Shown: positions 41,992-51,072 of the stretch, one piece after another | Position numbering within the stretch: position 1 is the first letter of the stretch | How the letters are laid out: every line of letters begins with the position of its first letter | Assembly (NCBI GenBank): GCA_002309635.1 | Contig: DBXO01000042.1 | Location: forward strand, 27,928-79,119 | Source: Ruminococcus flavefaciens | GTDB lineage: Bacteria > Bacillota > Clostridia > Oscillospirales > Ruminococcaceae | Direction of reading: 5' to 3' | Length of the DNA stretch: 51,192 nt | Position numbers and translations under genes: made by a program | Notes under the pieces: generated by a model | Database searches by the model: none | What the model saw: the letters and a program-made list of their open reading frames with translations, nothing else | Told to the model about the DNA's origin: nothing

Positions 41992-44061
41992 TTATATCAG
42001 CGGGTGCCGTTTAAAATCACGGCTCGTTTCGTATGAATCGTATTCCGCCTTTGCTATTGCCGTGCATTCTTCCGCAAGTCGGTCAACTTCCTCCGACTTT
42101 TCATATATCACGGGAAACTTTGCAACCTCTCCCGACTGAAAATTAAGTGTGGGATTAAGCTGGCCGAAAATATACTCAAACACCTTTGAATTGAGCAGGG
42201 CGCAGATAAAGTTTTTCTTTTCACCGAGCCCGAATATGCAGCAGCCGCCGTTATCAAATATATATCCCTCACCGAACTGCCTTATGCTGAATTTTCCGCT
42301 TGTGACCGTAGACCATGTGAGCCCCGCTTTTGTAAAGTACTGATAGTTGGCTATTACCGCAGTCGGTATTCTGCGTATCTCAGCTGCGTCATCGTACCAG
42401 TCTATGAGATAGTCATTGAAACCATACCACTTCTGATAGCCTCCTCCCTTATTATAGGGGAACCACCGCCTTGTGAGAGTATCCTCCCTGTCAATTGAAC
42501 TGCTGCCGAGGTTCATCTTATGCTTGTCAACTTCATGCCACAGGCGCAGGAAACGGTCGTTGTCGGAGGTGGAATTGCCCTTTCGCGGAGCTGAAATGCT
42601 GCCGAGGGGCGGATACTTGCTGTAGAGCTCCCTCACTCTGCCGCTTATCCAGTAGGCTGCGGGAGCATTTGGTATCTTCTCAAATTCCTTCGATGAGGTC
42701 TCATAAACATTTGCAGAATCTTTGTCAGTTATAGCTGCAAGAAACTTTTCACGCTGCAAGGCAAGTCCACCTCTGAAATCCGTCAGGCGGATATAAACGC
42801 CCATGACGTCAGTTCGGCAGTTCCTCAATGTAAATGCGCAGACAGGGACAGTGGCGTCCTCAAAGGAAGAATACTCAAAATGCACCAGTGTTTCGAGAGT
42901 TTTTTCATTGAACATCATTCTGCGCAGCTTCTCATAGCTGCGTATGAACATCCATACATAAGGAGTAAGAAAGCCGAGATAGCCGCCCTCCTCCGCCAGC
43001 TCGCAGCAGCGGACGATAAACGCCGAGAACAGATCAGCATGATAATCCGCATATTCTCTTTTCAGGTAGCCGAGAAGCTCCTTATTCATGTTACTGCACG
43101 ACATATAGGGCGGATTGGTGACCACAGCGCTGTATTTCCTTGAAAGGATCCTGCAAGCCCCATTTGCAGCTTCATTTTTACTGAGCGGCAGACCTGGACG
43201 TATCAGACTTCCAAATAGCTCCGCACCACTGAAACTCTCCGAACAGCCGTCAAGCCTTTCCGTATCATATACCTGCGGAACGACAGCGCTGCCGAGTATA
43301 TTCCGGCTGTAATCAGCTGCCTTGAGCAGCAGGGCAGCGCGGGCTATCCTGCAAACCTTACTGTCGATATCTATGCCGAAAAGATTGTTTTCGAGTATCA
43401 GCACCGCCGCTTCCTCTTCAGATCTCCCCTGCGCCCTGTAAAGCTCCATGAACATATCAAAGGCGCAGACCAGTATATTTCCGCTGCCGACACATGGATC
43501 AAGGAGAGTTATTTTTTCTGGCGGGAGCTTGCTTTTATCCGTTTTTCGCGTGATATAGTACTCAAGCTTTGAAATATCAAAGCCGCAGTGAGCTGAAAAC
43601 AGCCGCCCGAGTGTATTTTCTGTCATATAACGTGCTATCCAGTCGGGGGTGAATATCTGAGTTGCCGTAGCCATATTCTCGTTACCAACTCTTGAACTGT
43701 TCCTGAGACCGCCGAGTATACTGTCTTTTTTCACGCTGTTGCAGTACTGATACAGCTGCCCGATAAACCTGACATTGCTTTTCCACATTCCGGAGGGTAT
43801 TTCCGAAAGAAGTTCCTTTACCACAGCAGCACCCGCAGCTATATCCTGCTCCGCCTCATGTTCACGGAACACACAGGGCATAAGACGTGTCAGCTCCGCC
43901 CCGGTATACTCCTCTGTCAGCGCATTTTTGGACATATAGACAGAAACTGCCCCACGCAGAAAGGCTTCAAATAAAAGCTCCTCTCTGTCATCTCCACAAA
44001 ATAATGACGTGAGCCTTTCTCTTATGGACAGTGCGAGGTTTTTTATTGCCGTTTTCTTTAT
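41992..44061 (-). CDS. PglX/Eco57I-like adenine DNA methylase, ATA start
   Basis: About 689 aa. N-terminus (I/M)KKTAIKNLALSIRERL resembles BREX PglX. SAM motif LLDPCVGSGNILV, catalytic VVTNPPYMSC (Asn316-Tyr319), then ADYHADLFSAFIVRCCELAEEGGYLGFLTPYVWMF and a C-terminal recognition-like part ending in NPTLNFQSGEVAKFPV. Adenine-N6 methylase fold. About half of normal PglX length. The only codon at proper distance from the GGGAGGGAG box is ATA at 44061; the in-frame ATG at 44151 lies upstream of the promoter. No restriction or BREX partner genes are adjacent, so it is solitary. Confidence 0.82.
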   Translation of the reverse strand: MKKTAIKNLALSIRERLTSLFCGDDREELLFEAFLRGAVSVYMSKNALTEEYTGAELTRLMPCVFREHEAEQDIAAGAAVVKELLSEIPSGMWKSNVRFIGQLYQYCNSVKKDSILGGLRNSSRVGNENMATATQIFTPDWIARYMTENTLGRLFSAHCGFDISKLEYYITRKTDKSKLPPEKITLLDPCVGSGNILVCAFDMFMELYRAQGRSEEEAAVLILENNLFGIDIDSKVCRIARAALLLKAADYSRNILGSAVVPQVYDTERLDGCSESFSGAELFGSLIRPGLPLSKNEAANGACRILSRKYSAVVTNPPYMSCSNMNKELLGYLKREYADYHADLFSAFIVRCCELAEEGGYLGFLTPYVWMFIRSYEKLRRMMFNEKTLETLVHFEYSSFEDATVPVCAFTLRNCRTDVMGVYIRLTDFRGGLALQREKFLAAITDKDSANVYETSSKEFEKIPNAPAAYWISGRVRELYSKYPPLGSISAPRKGNSTSDNDRFLRLWHEVDKHKMNLGSSSIDREDTLTRRWFPYNKGGGYQKWYGFNDYLIDWYDDAAEIRRIPTAVIANYQYFTKAGLTWSTVTSGKFSIRQFGEGYIFDNGGCCIFGLGEKKNFICALLNSKVFEYIFGQLNPTLNFQSGEVAKFPVIYEKSEEVDRLAEECTAIAKAEYDSYETSRDFKRHPLI

Positions 44062-44092
44062 AAAGCTCCCTCCCTTCCGAATTATTATTAAT

Positions 44093-44121
44093 ATTATAAC
44101 ATAAAGCTGCGAAAAGAGCAA
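44093..44121 (-). promoter_or_regulatory. Promoter of the PglX-like gene
   Basis: TTGCTC (44116-44121), 17-base spacer, TATAAT (44093-44098) on the minus strand. Transcripts would start near 44086, downstream of the ATG at 44151, excluding that start. Confidence 0.68.
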
Positions 44122-44245
44122 TATTTGCAGAGAAAAACTCACGATCACCATACTGCAACGCCGAATGATAAAATATTCACTAAACTATGACGGTCACATA
44201 TGGTTTTATTTTATAGTAAAAAATACTATATTCATATTATATCCA

Positions 44246-44274
44246 TTGACAAAAAAAGGTTATTATGTTAGAAT
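44246..44274 (+). promoter_or_regulatory. Promoter of the GGDEF-EAL gene
   Basis: TTGACA (44246-44251), 17-base spacer, TAGAAT (44269-44274); a GGGGGG box precedes the ATG at 44322. Confidence 0.77.
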
Positions 44275-44321
44275 TGATGTGAAATGTAATTATTTTTAAT
44301 TCATTTCAGGGGGGGTATGAT

Positions 44322-46310
44322 ATGAGAGCTATTCTGAATGCGCTTGGTTTGGAAAAACACAGCGATTATGTCCGTGATTACTTTGACAACGTCAATATGC
44401 GTAAATGCATATATATGTCGACTGTTATAATAGTTCTTGAATTATGGATGATAATCCGTCTTACCAGGAAAATTTTTAAAGATAGTCTGCACAGTCAGTT
44501 CATGCATTTATTTGAGAAATACTACTCAAACTATCTTATCCTGCTGTTCATGGGACTGATAATGCTCATATACTCAATAAGGTTTATCCGCGGAAAATGC
44601 AGGAACCGTGCAATGATAATCCTTACAAAGATCGTATTCATGGTAGTATGCATCTATTTTGGCATAAAAGTATCACTTAACGACTATTACAAGGGTGAAC
44701 AGATACTCACCTTCATTACTATGGAGCTCTTTGCCCTGTGTCTCCTGACGTGGAGGCCGTTTTCGGCGTTTATCATTTCGGGAGCGTCATTCATGTACTT
44801 TTACTACAAAATGAATCAGATGATCGCCGTAAGCACCATGATAAACCGCAATACGCTCTCGATTGCAAACATAAGCGATACAGGCGTTACGGAAGCGACA
44901 AAGATCAACTTTTTCTTCATGTGGATATCCACTATAATGGTATGCATAGCAAATTACAACGGCATAAGGGCTCAGGCTCTGAAAGCCGAGAATTTGCAGG
45001 AGGTCAACAACTACCTTTCAAAGCTCTCTGTTGAAGATGAGCTCACGGGCATACACAACATGGTATACTTCCGCAATGAAGCCGAAAAGGTGCTCAATTA
45101 CGTCACTACTGACAGGGATAATATAGTTTTCCTCTTCTTTGATATTGAAAACTTCAAATCCTACAACGAAAAATACGGATTTCATGCAGGAAACGATCTG
45201 CTCATCAAGATCGCTCACATGATAGATGACGCCTTTAACAACTCTCTTGTTTCAAGGTTTTCGGATGACCATTTCGTAGTGCTGACAAGCATAGACGGAG
45301 CCAAGAACATAATAGGAAAGCTTTCGGGAGAGATAAAGAAGCTCCAGAAAGAAGTACACCTTGAGCTCAAATGCGGTGCATACAAGCCAATTGGCAACGA
45401 AGCTGACATAAGCCTTGCCTGTGACCGTGCACGATTTGCCTGCAACAGCATAAAAAAGCACTTTGACCGTACTCTCAGGCTTTACGACAAAACACTGGAG
45501 GACAAGTTCCAGCTCAAGCAGTACATTGTAAACAACATCGACAACGCTATTGCAAACGGATATATAAAGGTATATTATCAGCCTATTCTACTTACAAAGA
45601 ATAAAGAGATATGCGGACTTGAAGCCCTTGCAAGATGGCAGGATCCGAACTATGGTCTGCTCTCTCCGGGTATCTTCATAGAAATACTGGAGGAATACCG
45701 GCAGATCTACAAGCTTGATCAGTGCATAATCGAATCTGTTTGCAGGGATTACCGTGAAGCAGTGGACAGCAATAAGCCGTTTGCCCCCGTATCACTTAAC
45801 TTTTCAAGGCTCGATTTTGAGCTCTGCGATATAGTCGGTTTCCTATGTGAAGCTGTTAAGAAATACAACGTTCCAAAGGAATTCATCGACGTTGAGATCA
45901 CTGAAAGCGCTCTTACCGACCAGCATGAATTTCTGCCGAATGCTATAAAGAATCTGCGTGAATTCGGTTACAGGGTATGGCTGGACGACTTCGGAAGCGG
46001 CTATTCCTCACTCAATGTTCTTAAGGATTATCATTTTGACGTGCTGAAGATAGATATGAAGTTCCTTTCGGGATTCAGCAATAACAACAAAACACGGCCA
46101 ATCCTTGAAAATATTGTGAGCCTTTCCAAGCAGCTTGATATGCTGTCTCTTACCGAGGGCGTAGAAACAAATGAGCAATGCGAATTTCTTACTTCCATCG
46201 GCTGTGACCGCGTTCAGGGCTATCTTTTCAGCAAGCCCGTTCCGATCGAAACGCTGAGAGAAAGGATAGCAAAAGGCGAACTTACCATATGCGACGAATA
46301 TAAAAGCTGA
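44322..46310 (+). CDS. Membrane GGDEF-EAL protein, likely c-di-GMP phosphodiesterase
   Basis: 662 aa. Five to six transmembrane helices in residues 30-215, a short coiled segment (about 220-238), GGDEF domain about 240-390, EAL domain about 400-650. The cyclase signature is SDDHF (314-318) instead of GGDEF, so synthesis is unlikely. The EAL side looks active: EALARW (Glu434), VSLNFSR, DVEITES, LDDFGSGYSS, KIDMKF and TEGVET. Thus it probably degrades cyclic di-GMP under control of the membrane sensor. Monocistronic, ending in a hairpin at 46322-46349. Confidence 0.92.
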   Translation: MRAILNALGLEKHSDYVRDYFDNVNMRKCIYMSTVIIVLELWMIIRLTRKIFKDSLHSQFMHLFEKYYSNYLILLFMGLIMLIYSIRFIRGKCRNRAMIILTKIVFMVVCIYFGIKVSLNDYYKGEQILTFITMELFALCLLTWRPFSAFIISGASFMYFYYKMNQMIAVSTMINRNTLSIANISDTGVTEATKINFFFMWISTIMVCIANYNGIRAQALKAENLQEVNNYLSKLSVEDELTGIHNMVYFRNEAEKVLNYVTTDRDNIVFLFFDIENFKSYNEKYGFHAGNDLLIKIAHMIDDAFNNSLVSRFSDDHFVVLTSIDGAKNIIGKLSGEIKKLQKEVHLELKCGAYKPIGNEADISLACDRARFACNSIKKHFDRTLRLYDKTLEDKFQLKQYIVNNIDNAIANGYIKVYYQPILLTKNKEICGLEALARWQDPNYGLLSPGIFIEILEEYRQIYKLDQCIIESVCRDYREAVDSNKPFAPVSLNFSRLDFELCDIVGFLCEAVKKYNVPKEFIDVEITESALTDQHEFLPNAIKNLREFGYRVWLDDFGSGYSSLNVLKDYHFDVLKIDMKFLSGFSNNNKTRPILENIVSLSKQLDMLSLTEGVETNEQCEFLTSIGCDRVQGYLFSKPVPIETLRERIAKGELTICDEYKS

Positions 46311-46321
46311 TAATTATTGTA

Positions 46322-46349
46322 CGGTGCAGCCAAGGCTGCGCCGTTTTTT
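46322..46349 (+). terminator. Terminator of the GGDEF-EAL gene
   Basis: CGGTGCAGC-CAAG-GCTGCGCCG followed by six T; one G-U pair in the stem. Confidence 0.88.
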
Positions 46350-46432
46350 GCACTTTAAGTGTACAAAAAGCACTGTTTTCGACCTAAATAGTATTATTAA
46401 TACCTAAAATATTATATTATAGCAAAATTATG

Positions 46433-46461
46433 TTGCACTTTCATGCTACTTATGGTATAAT
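46433..46461 (+). promoter_or_regulatory. Promoter of the GH5 gene
   Basis: TTGCAC (46433-46438), 17-base spacer, TATAAT (46456-46461). Confidence 0.75.
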
Positions 46462-46517
46462 AACTATAGAAAATTATTTTGTTTCTTGGGATATTAAAAT
46501 ACTATGGAGGAATCGTT

Positions 46518-47963
46518 ATGAAAAAACAATTCATAAGCATCAGTCTGTCAGCTGTCATGCTCGCGTCAGTAATTCCGGCTGCCGGTAACAGCTTCACCTG
46601 CACGTCTGCCGCCGACTCGGAAATGCGTGATATGACAACTATGGAAATAGTCAGAGACATGGGAGTGGGCATAAACCTCGGAAACACGCTTGAAGCCTGC
46701 GGCGACTGGATAGCCGATGTGGACAGGCAGTGGGGCGACGGCATACTCACAGTGGAAGAATACGAGACCGCCTGGGGCAGCCCTGTTATCACAAAGGAAA
46801 TGATAAAGGGTATGGCAGATGAGGGATTCGGAGTTGTCAGAGTTCCCGTTGCATGGTCCAACCTTATGGAGGACGGCTACAAGATAAACAAGGACCTCGA
46901 CGCAAGAGTCCATGAGGTCGTTGACTGGATAATCGAGTGCGATATGTATGCTATCATCAATATCCACTGGGATAACGGCTGGGTAAATACCTTTCCTGAC
47001 AACAAGGACGAATGTATGCTCAGATATCAAACCATGTGGACGCAGATAGCCGACAGCTTCAAGGAGTACGGCGACAGACTCATGTTCGAGTCTCAGAACG
47101 AGGAGCTCGGCTGGGAAAAGCTCTGGAATCCGTGGGGCAGCACAGACGGCAAGGCTGAATCATATGCTCTTGTAAACGAGATAAATCAGAAATTCGTTGA
47201 CGTTGTCCGCAGTTCCGGCGGAAACAATCCTAAACGTCATCTGCTCATATCAGGCTACAACACAGGCTTTGACCGCACCTGCGATCCCCTGTTCAAAATG
47301 CCTTCCGATCCCGCAGACAGAATGGCAGTATCTGTCCATTACTACACTCCCGCAGGATTTGCCATACTCGAGGACGAGGACGCAGACTGGGCAAAGGCTC
47401 GTCCCACATGGGGCACCGACGCAGACTATAAGGAACTTTACGATAATATGGACATGATGAAAAAGGGATATATCGATAAAGGTATCCCGGTCATCGTTGG
47501 TGAATACGGCTGTCCTTCAAAGGGCAAGGAACCCGATTCTGTCAGACTTTTCATCAGCTCCGTATGCAAGGCTGCTTACGAAAGAGGATTATGTCCCGTA
47601 TTATGGTCAACTCCAGGCGGACACTATGACCGCGAAAAATGTCAGATGGCAGATCAGGAGCTGAAAAAGCTTCTGAATGAGATATCAGGCTTTGAACCAA
47701 AGCAAACCGTTACTACAACAACTACTATTCCAGATACAACAACAGCTTCACCACAAACTACAGCTATGACAACGGAAAAACAGCCTCTCAGGGGAGATTT
47801 AAACAAGGACGGCTCTTTTAACGTTGCTGACCTTGTAGCCCTCCAGCAGTTCATTCTCGGAAATGGACAGCTGGAGGCGTGGGAAGCCGCAGATTTGTGC
47901 GAGGATAAGGTTATCGATATCTTCGATGTTATCGCTATCAGGAAACTTCTCATATACAATTAA
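46518..47963 (+). CDS. GH5 endoglucanase with C-terminal dockerin
   Basis: 481 aa from ATG 46518 with TGGAGG at 8 bases. Signal peptide about 1-30. GH5 barrel about 35-385: GINLGNTLEACGDW, GFGVVRVPVAWSN, INIHWDNGW, the acid/base SQNEELGW (Glu195) and nucleophile VGEYGCPSK (Glu329). A Thr-rich linker (about 395-420) and a dockerin follow: RGDLNKDGSFNVADLV and DLCEDKVIDIFDVIAIRKLL. Hydrolyses beta-1,4-glucan chains (cellulose or mixed-linkage/xyloglucan; subfamily GH5_4 is likely). The second dockerin calcium loop is divergent (Cys and Lys in place of Asn and Gly). Confidence 0.93.
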   Translation: MKKQFISISLSAVMLASVIPAAGNSFTCTSAADSEMRDMTTMEIVRDMGVGINLGNTLEACGDWIADVDRQWGDGILTVEEYETAWGSPVITKEMIKGMADEGFGVVRVPVAWSNLMEDGYKINKDLDARVHEVVDWIIECDMYAIINIHWDNGWVNTFPDNKDECMLRYQTMWTQIADSFKEYGDRLMFESQNEELGWEKLWNPWGSTDGKAESYALVNEINQKFVDVVRSSGGNNPKRHLLISGYNTGFDRTCDPLFKMPSDPADRMAVSVHYYTPAGFAILEDEDADWAKARPTWGTDADYKELYDNMDMMKKGYIDKGIPVIVGEYGCPSKGKEPDSVRLFISSVCKAAYERGLCPVLWSTPGGHYDREKCQMADQELKKLLNEISGFEPKQTVTTTTTIPDTTTASPQTTAMTTEKQPLRGDLNKDGSFNVADLVALQQFILGNGQLEAWEAADLCEDKVIDIFDVIAIRKLLIYN

Positions 47964-47966
47964 TTG

Positions 47967-47998
47967 AAAAAAGCTTCACCGAAGGGTGAAGCTTTTTT
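47967..47998. terminator. Bidirectional terminator after the GH5 gene
   Basis: AAAAAAGCTTCACC-GAAG-GGTGAAGCTTTTTT; serves the convergent GH5 and GH43 genes. Confidence 0.93.
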
Positions 47999-48005
47999 CT
48001 TTATA

Positions 48006-50897
48006 TCAGCCGACCGTTACCCTGGCCGTTATTTTTTTGTTCTTTTCGGCAAGCTCTGCTTCGCCGGCAAGATTTATGACAGGATCGCCGTTACCGTCAA
48101 AAGCCACGCGCCTTATGCGTGTATGCCTGCACGGGTCATACAGCGGGTCCTTGTTGTAGGTGCCGCAGTTTCCCGAAGAATGAGAATCGGGACGGGCATG
48201 GTATACTATAAGCAGGTTCCCCAGCTCGTCTCGTACAAAGCAGTTATGCCCCGGTCCCGCACAGCCCTTGACATCTGCTGTTGAAAGCACAGGGCTGCTG
48301 ATTTTTTTCCAGTTCTTTATATCCATAAGGTCAGAATCGATATCTGCCTCTATTCTGCCTACGCAGTACTCCGAGCCTGTTCCCGAAGCCGAGAAGAAAA
48401 CATAGACCTTGCTGCCTGTTTTGAGTACTGCCGCTCCTTCATTTACGCGGTTATTTACCAGCTCCCAGCTGTATTCCGGCTTTGTAAGCATTATCGGCTG
48501 CGAAATGAGCTTCCACGGCTGCGCAGGGTCTATCTCAGCCATAAAAAGTGAGGAATCTCCCTTAATCTCAGCCCATATCACATAATGTCTGCCTTTATTC
48601 TCGAAATAGGTCATATCCAGTGAAAAGCTTTGAAATGACTCGCTGTCCCCTGCCGAAGCCTGCATCTGTCCGCACTCCGTCCAGCTGCCTGTGTACGGGT
48701 CTCCGTCGCATTTCAGCACATATGGGCGTATAGCCCAGATATCATCGCTTGCTCCCGCCGCAAAGAATATATACCACGAGCCGCCTATATAGTGCATTTC
48801 GGGAGCCCATATGTGCTTTGCAAGTATGCCGCTTGAATGAGCCTTCCATATTGTTTTTTCCTCCGCGGAAGCAAGTCCTCCTACGGTATTGCTACGCCTG
48901 AGGATTATGCGGTCATAGCCCTTGTCAACGCTTCCGTAAGCGGGATAGGAGGCTGTAAAATAGTAGTAGCCGTTGCAGCCGTCAACTATATATGGGTCGG
49001 CTCTTTCCTTTATGAAAGGGTCAGCATAGAGCTCTGAACTTGACCTTACCGTACCGCTCACGCTGTAAACTCCTGCCTTTGAGGTATCTATGCGGGCCAC
49101 ATCAGAGCTGTCCCAGTCCACGCTCATCTCGCATACACCGCCGCCTGTATACTCGGCAATAACCGTATCCGGCATATCCTTTTCGCAGCCGGTAACAATA
49201 TTCACTGCGGGAGCTCTCATTCTTGTGTTTACAGGCGAAAGGCCGTCTGAAGGATAGGCGTTTATAAGAGCTGTGTACTGGTCGCCATTAATGGGTATAA
49301 CATAGCCGTGACGCGGCGTGAAGTTGAAGCTGTAGCTGCTCCTGCTGACTGTTCTGAAGTTTACCAGGTCCGTTGTCTCCTGCATTACATAGTAGCCGTC
49401 ACCGTATGCATCAGACATCATAAGCCACTTGTCTGTGCCGATTAGATTGTAGATATTCGGACCCTCAACACCGATATCTCCCTCGGAGACCTGCTTTACT
49501 TCCGTGTAGGGACCGCTTGCATGGTCGGAGGTGGCAAGATAAATACGCTTATTTGTCTCGTTCTTATAGTACATATAATACTTGCCGTTCCGGAAAATAA
49601 TATCGGAATCTATAGCATCATTGCCGTTTGCAGGGGCAAAGAGCATCTTCGGCTCGGTGTCGAGCTTCTTCATGTCTCTGCTGTATGCGTAGTACATGAT
49701 AGTCCTGTCATCACGTCCGGGCACTCTCGCCGCATAGTATATCATGTAGGACTGCTTTTCGGGATCGTATATTGCCTGCGGAGCCCATGCGCGGTCAGCG
49801 CCCTGCATGAGCGGGTACTTGTTGGCGATTTCTATGCTTGTCTCATCGAACCAGTGTACAAGGTCGGTAGATTTCGCACTGAGAAGATTGCGATTGCTGT
49901 TCCAGCCGAGTGAGGACTTCATATCCGTAGCAAGCATATAGTAGAAGTCGTCCTCGCCCTTGAAAATATATGGGTCGCGGAGACATTCCGTGCCTACTCC
50001 CGACTTCCATACCGCCTTGCCGCCGTTCAACGCCCTGAAGTTGTAGCCGTCGGTGCTGACAGCATAGGAAAGACGCTCCTGCTCGGGAGAATTGCCGAGA
50101 AAGTAGGCGAAAAGATATGCTACATACGGCTTTTCAGCGGAAATAGTGCTGTAGGTCTCGATATTCACGTCTTTTCCTGCAAGAAAGCCTGTGAGCAGCA
50201 CAAGGTCTGAGACATTCACTGTTCCGTCGCCGTTCATGTCCGCAACAGCTGTCATGGTATCATCAAAACCGCTTATCACTCCGCGCTGCATGATGCTGCG
50301 ATCAAAAACATCGGTATTTCCGTCAAAATTAAGATCACCGCGTACAAACTTGAAATCGCCGCCGACGGGACGGATATAGAACTTCTGTCCCTCGCCTGCC
50401 CAGTAGTCCCACTGGTCGATATTGGCACCGTTCTCGTAGCTTATATCGTAAACGTCAAGTGCGGAATTTCCCGAGCACTCCCCGGTGATATAGTATGCAT
50501 CATCGGTTCGGTGAAGTATGAAGTGCTGAGCCGCTGTGTCCCTGTACTCCGAGAGATATATGTTGTTTCCGTTGGTATTGTCCCCGTTTTCAACGGTAAG
50601 AGCCATTCTTCTGTCACTTCCCGAGAGTATGCAGCATTTTTCGTTTCCTGCGCTCTCTATGTGCCATATCTGTGAGCTGTCGCCCTTTTTCTCCCACTGC
50701 TGTACATTTCCGTCACTTGCAGCCGTAATGTACTTGCCGCTGAGCCGCACCATGATAGTATAATCGGCTCCGCTTATGACCTCGCCGTAACTGTCGGCAA
50801 AGTCGGCTGTGACCACAGCACGGACAGGCACAGGACAGGCAGCTATGATCAATGCTGCCGTGCTTGCAGCTGCAAGCACTTTTTTCAGTCTGTTCAT
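48006..50897 (-). CDS. Secreted RICIN-dockerin-GH43-Ig-GH43 multidomain enzyme
   Basis: 963 aa from ATG 50897 with AGAGG at 7 bases (upstream ATGs lack a box). Signal peptide 1-28. Ricin-type lectin/CBM13-like domain about 42-180, dockerin 185-242 (GDLNFDGNTDVFDRS and ADMNGDGTVNVSDLV), first GH43 five-blade propeller about 257-560 (RDPYIF with Asp308, IDSDIIF Asp430, GVEGPNI Glu478), an Ig-like bridge about 565-617, and a second GH43 about 622-963 (ADPYIV, KHIWAPEMHY). GH43 enzymes remove arabinose or xylose from hemicellulose. An internal rather than terminal dockerin is unusual. Confidence 0.9.
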   Translation of the reverse strand: MNRLKKVLAAASTAALIIAACPVPVRAVVTADFADSYGEVISGADYTIMVRLSGKYITAASDGNVQQWEKKGDSSQIWHIESAGNEKCCILSGSDRRMALTVENGDNTNGNNIYLSEYRDTAAQHFILHRTDDAYYITGECSGNSALDVYDISYENGANIDQWDYWAGEGQKFYIRPVGGDFKFVRGDLNFDGNTDVFDRSIMQRGVISGFDDTMTAVADMNGDGTVNVSDLVLLTGFLAGKDVNIETYSTISAEKPYVAYLFAYFLGNSPEQERLSYAVSTDGYNFRALNGGKAVWKSGVGTECLRDPYIFKGEDDFYYMLATDMKSSLGWNSNRNLLSAKSTDLVHWFDETSIEIANKYPLMQGADRAWAPQAIYDPEKQSYMIYYAARVPGRDDRTIMYYAYSRDMKKLDTEPKMLFAPANGNDAIDSDIIFRNGKYYMYYKNETNKRIYLATSDHASGPYTEVKQVSEGDIGVEGPNIYNLIGTDKWLMMSDAYGDGYYVMQETTDLVNFRTVSRSSYSFNFTPRHGYVIPINGDQYTALINAYPSDGLSPVNTRMRAPAVNIVTGCEKDMPDTVIAEYTGGGVCEMSVDWDSSDVARIDTSKAGVYSVSGTVRSSSELYADPFIKERADPYIVDGCNGYYYFTASYPAYGSVDKGYDRIILRRSNTVGGLASAEEKTIWKAHSSGILAKHIWAPEMHYIGGSWYIFFAAGASDDIWAIRPYVLKCDGDPYTGSWTECGQMQASAGDSESFQSFSLDMTYFENKGRHYVIWAEIKGDSSLFMAEIDPAQPWKLISQPIMLTKPEYSWELVNNRVNEGAAVLKTGSKVYVFFSASGTGSEYCVGRIEADIDSDLMDIKNWKKISSPVLSTADVKGCAGPGHNCFVRDELGNLLIVYHARPDSHSSGNCGTYNKDPLYDPCRHTRIRRVAFDGNGDPVINLAGEAELAEKNKKITARVTVG

Positions 50898-50969
50898 TTC
50901 AAAACCTCTTTTCATTCTGAGCAATTTCTGTGTATACGAACACATTTCGTTTCAAATTATTCCAAGAAC

Positions 50970-50998
50970 ATTTTAACCTATTTTCTCCAAAAAATCAA
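50970..50998 (-). promoter_or_regulatory. Promoter of the GH43 gene
   Basis: TTGATT (50993-50998), 17-base spacer, TAAAAT (50970-50975) on the minus strand. Confidence 0.68.
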
Positions 50999-51032
50999 TA
51001 GTTTTTTGTGCTTATTAATATCTTTTGACACA

Positions 51033-51061
51033 AAAAGCTCCGACTCACTGCCGGAGCTTTT
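51033..51061. terminator. Terminator after the last, partial gene
   Basis: AAAAGCTCCG-N9-CGGAGCTTTT between the partial gene (stop at 51073) and the GH43 promoter. Confidence 0.85.
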
Positions 51062-51072
51062 ATTGTTAAGTT

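Noticed and set aside
41992..44151. Methylase starting at the ATG at 44151
   Set aside because: That ATG has no ribosome box and lies upstream of the TTGCTC-N17-TATAAT promoter; the first 30 codons look like translated promoter sequence.
41992..44321. Complete BREX or restriction system
   Set aside because: No BrxC, PglZ, BrxL or endonuclease gene is adjacent on either side.
44322..46310. Active diguanylate cyclase
   Set aside because: The catalytic signature is SDDHF instead of GGDEF.
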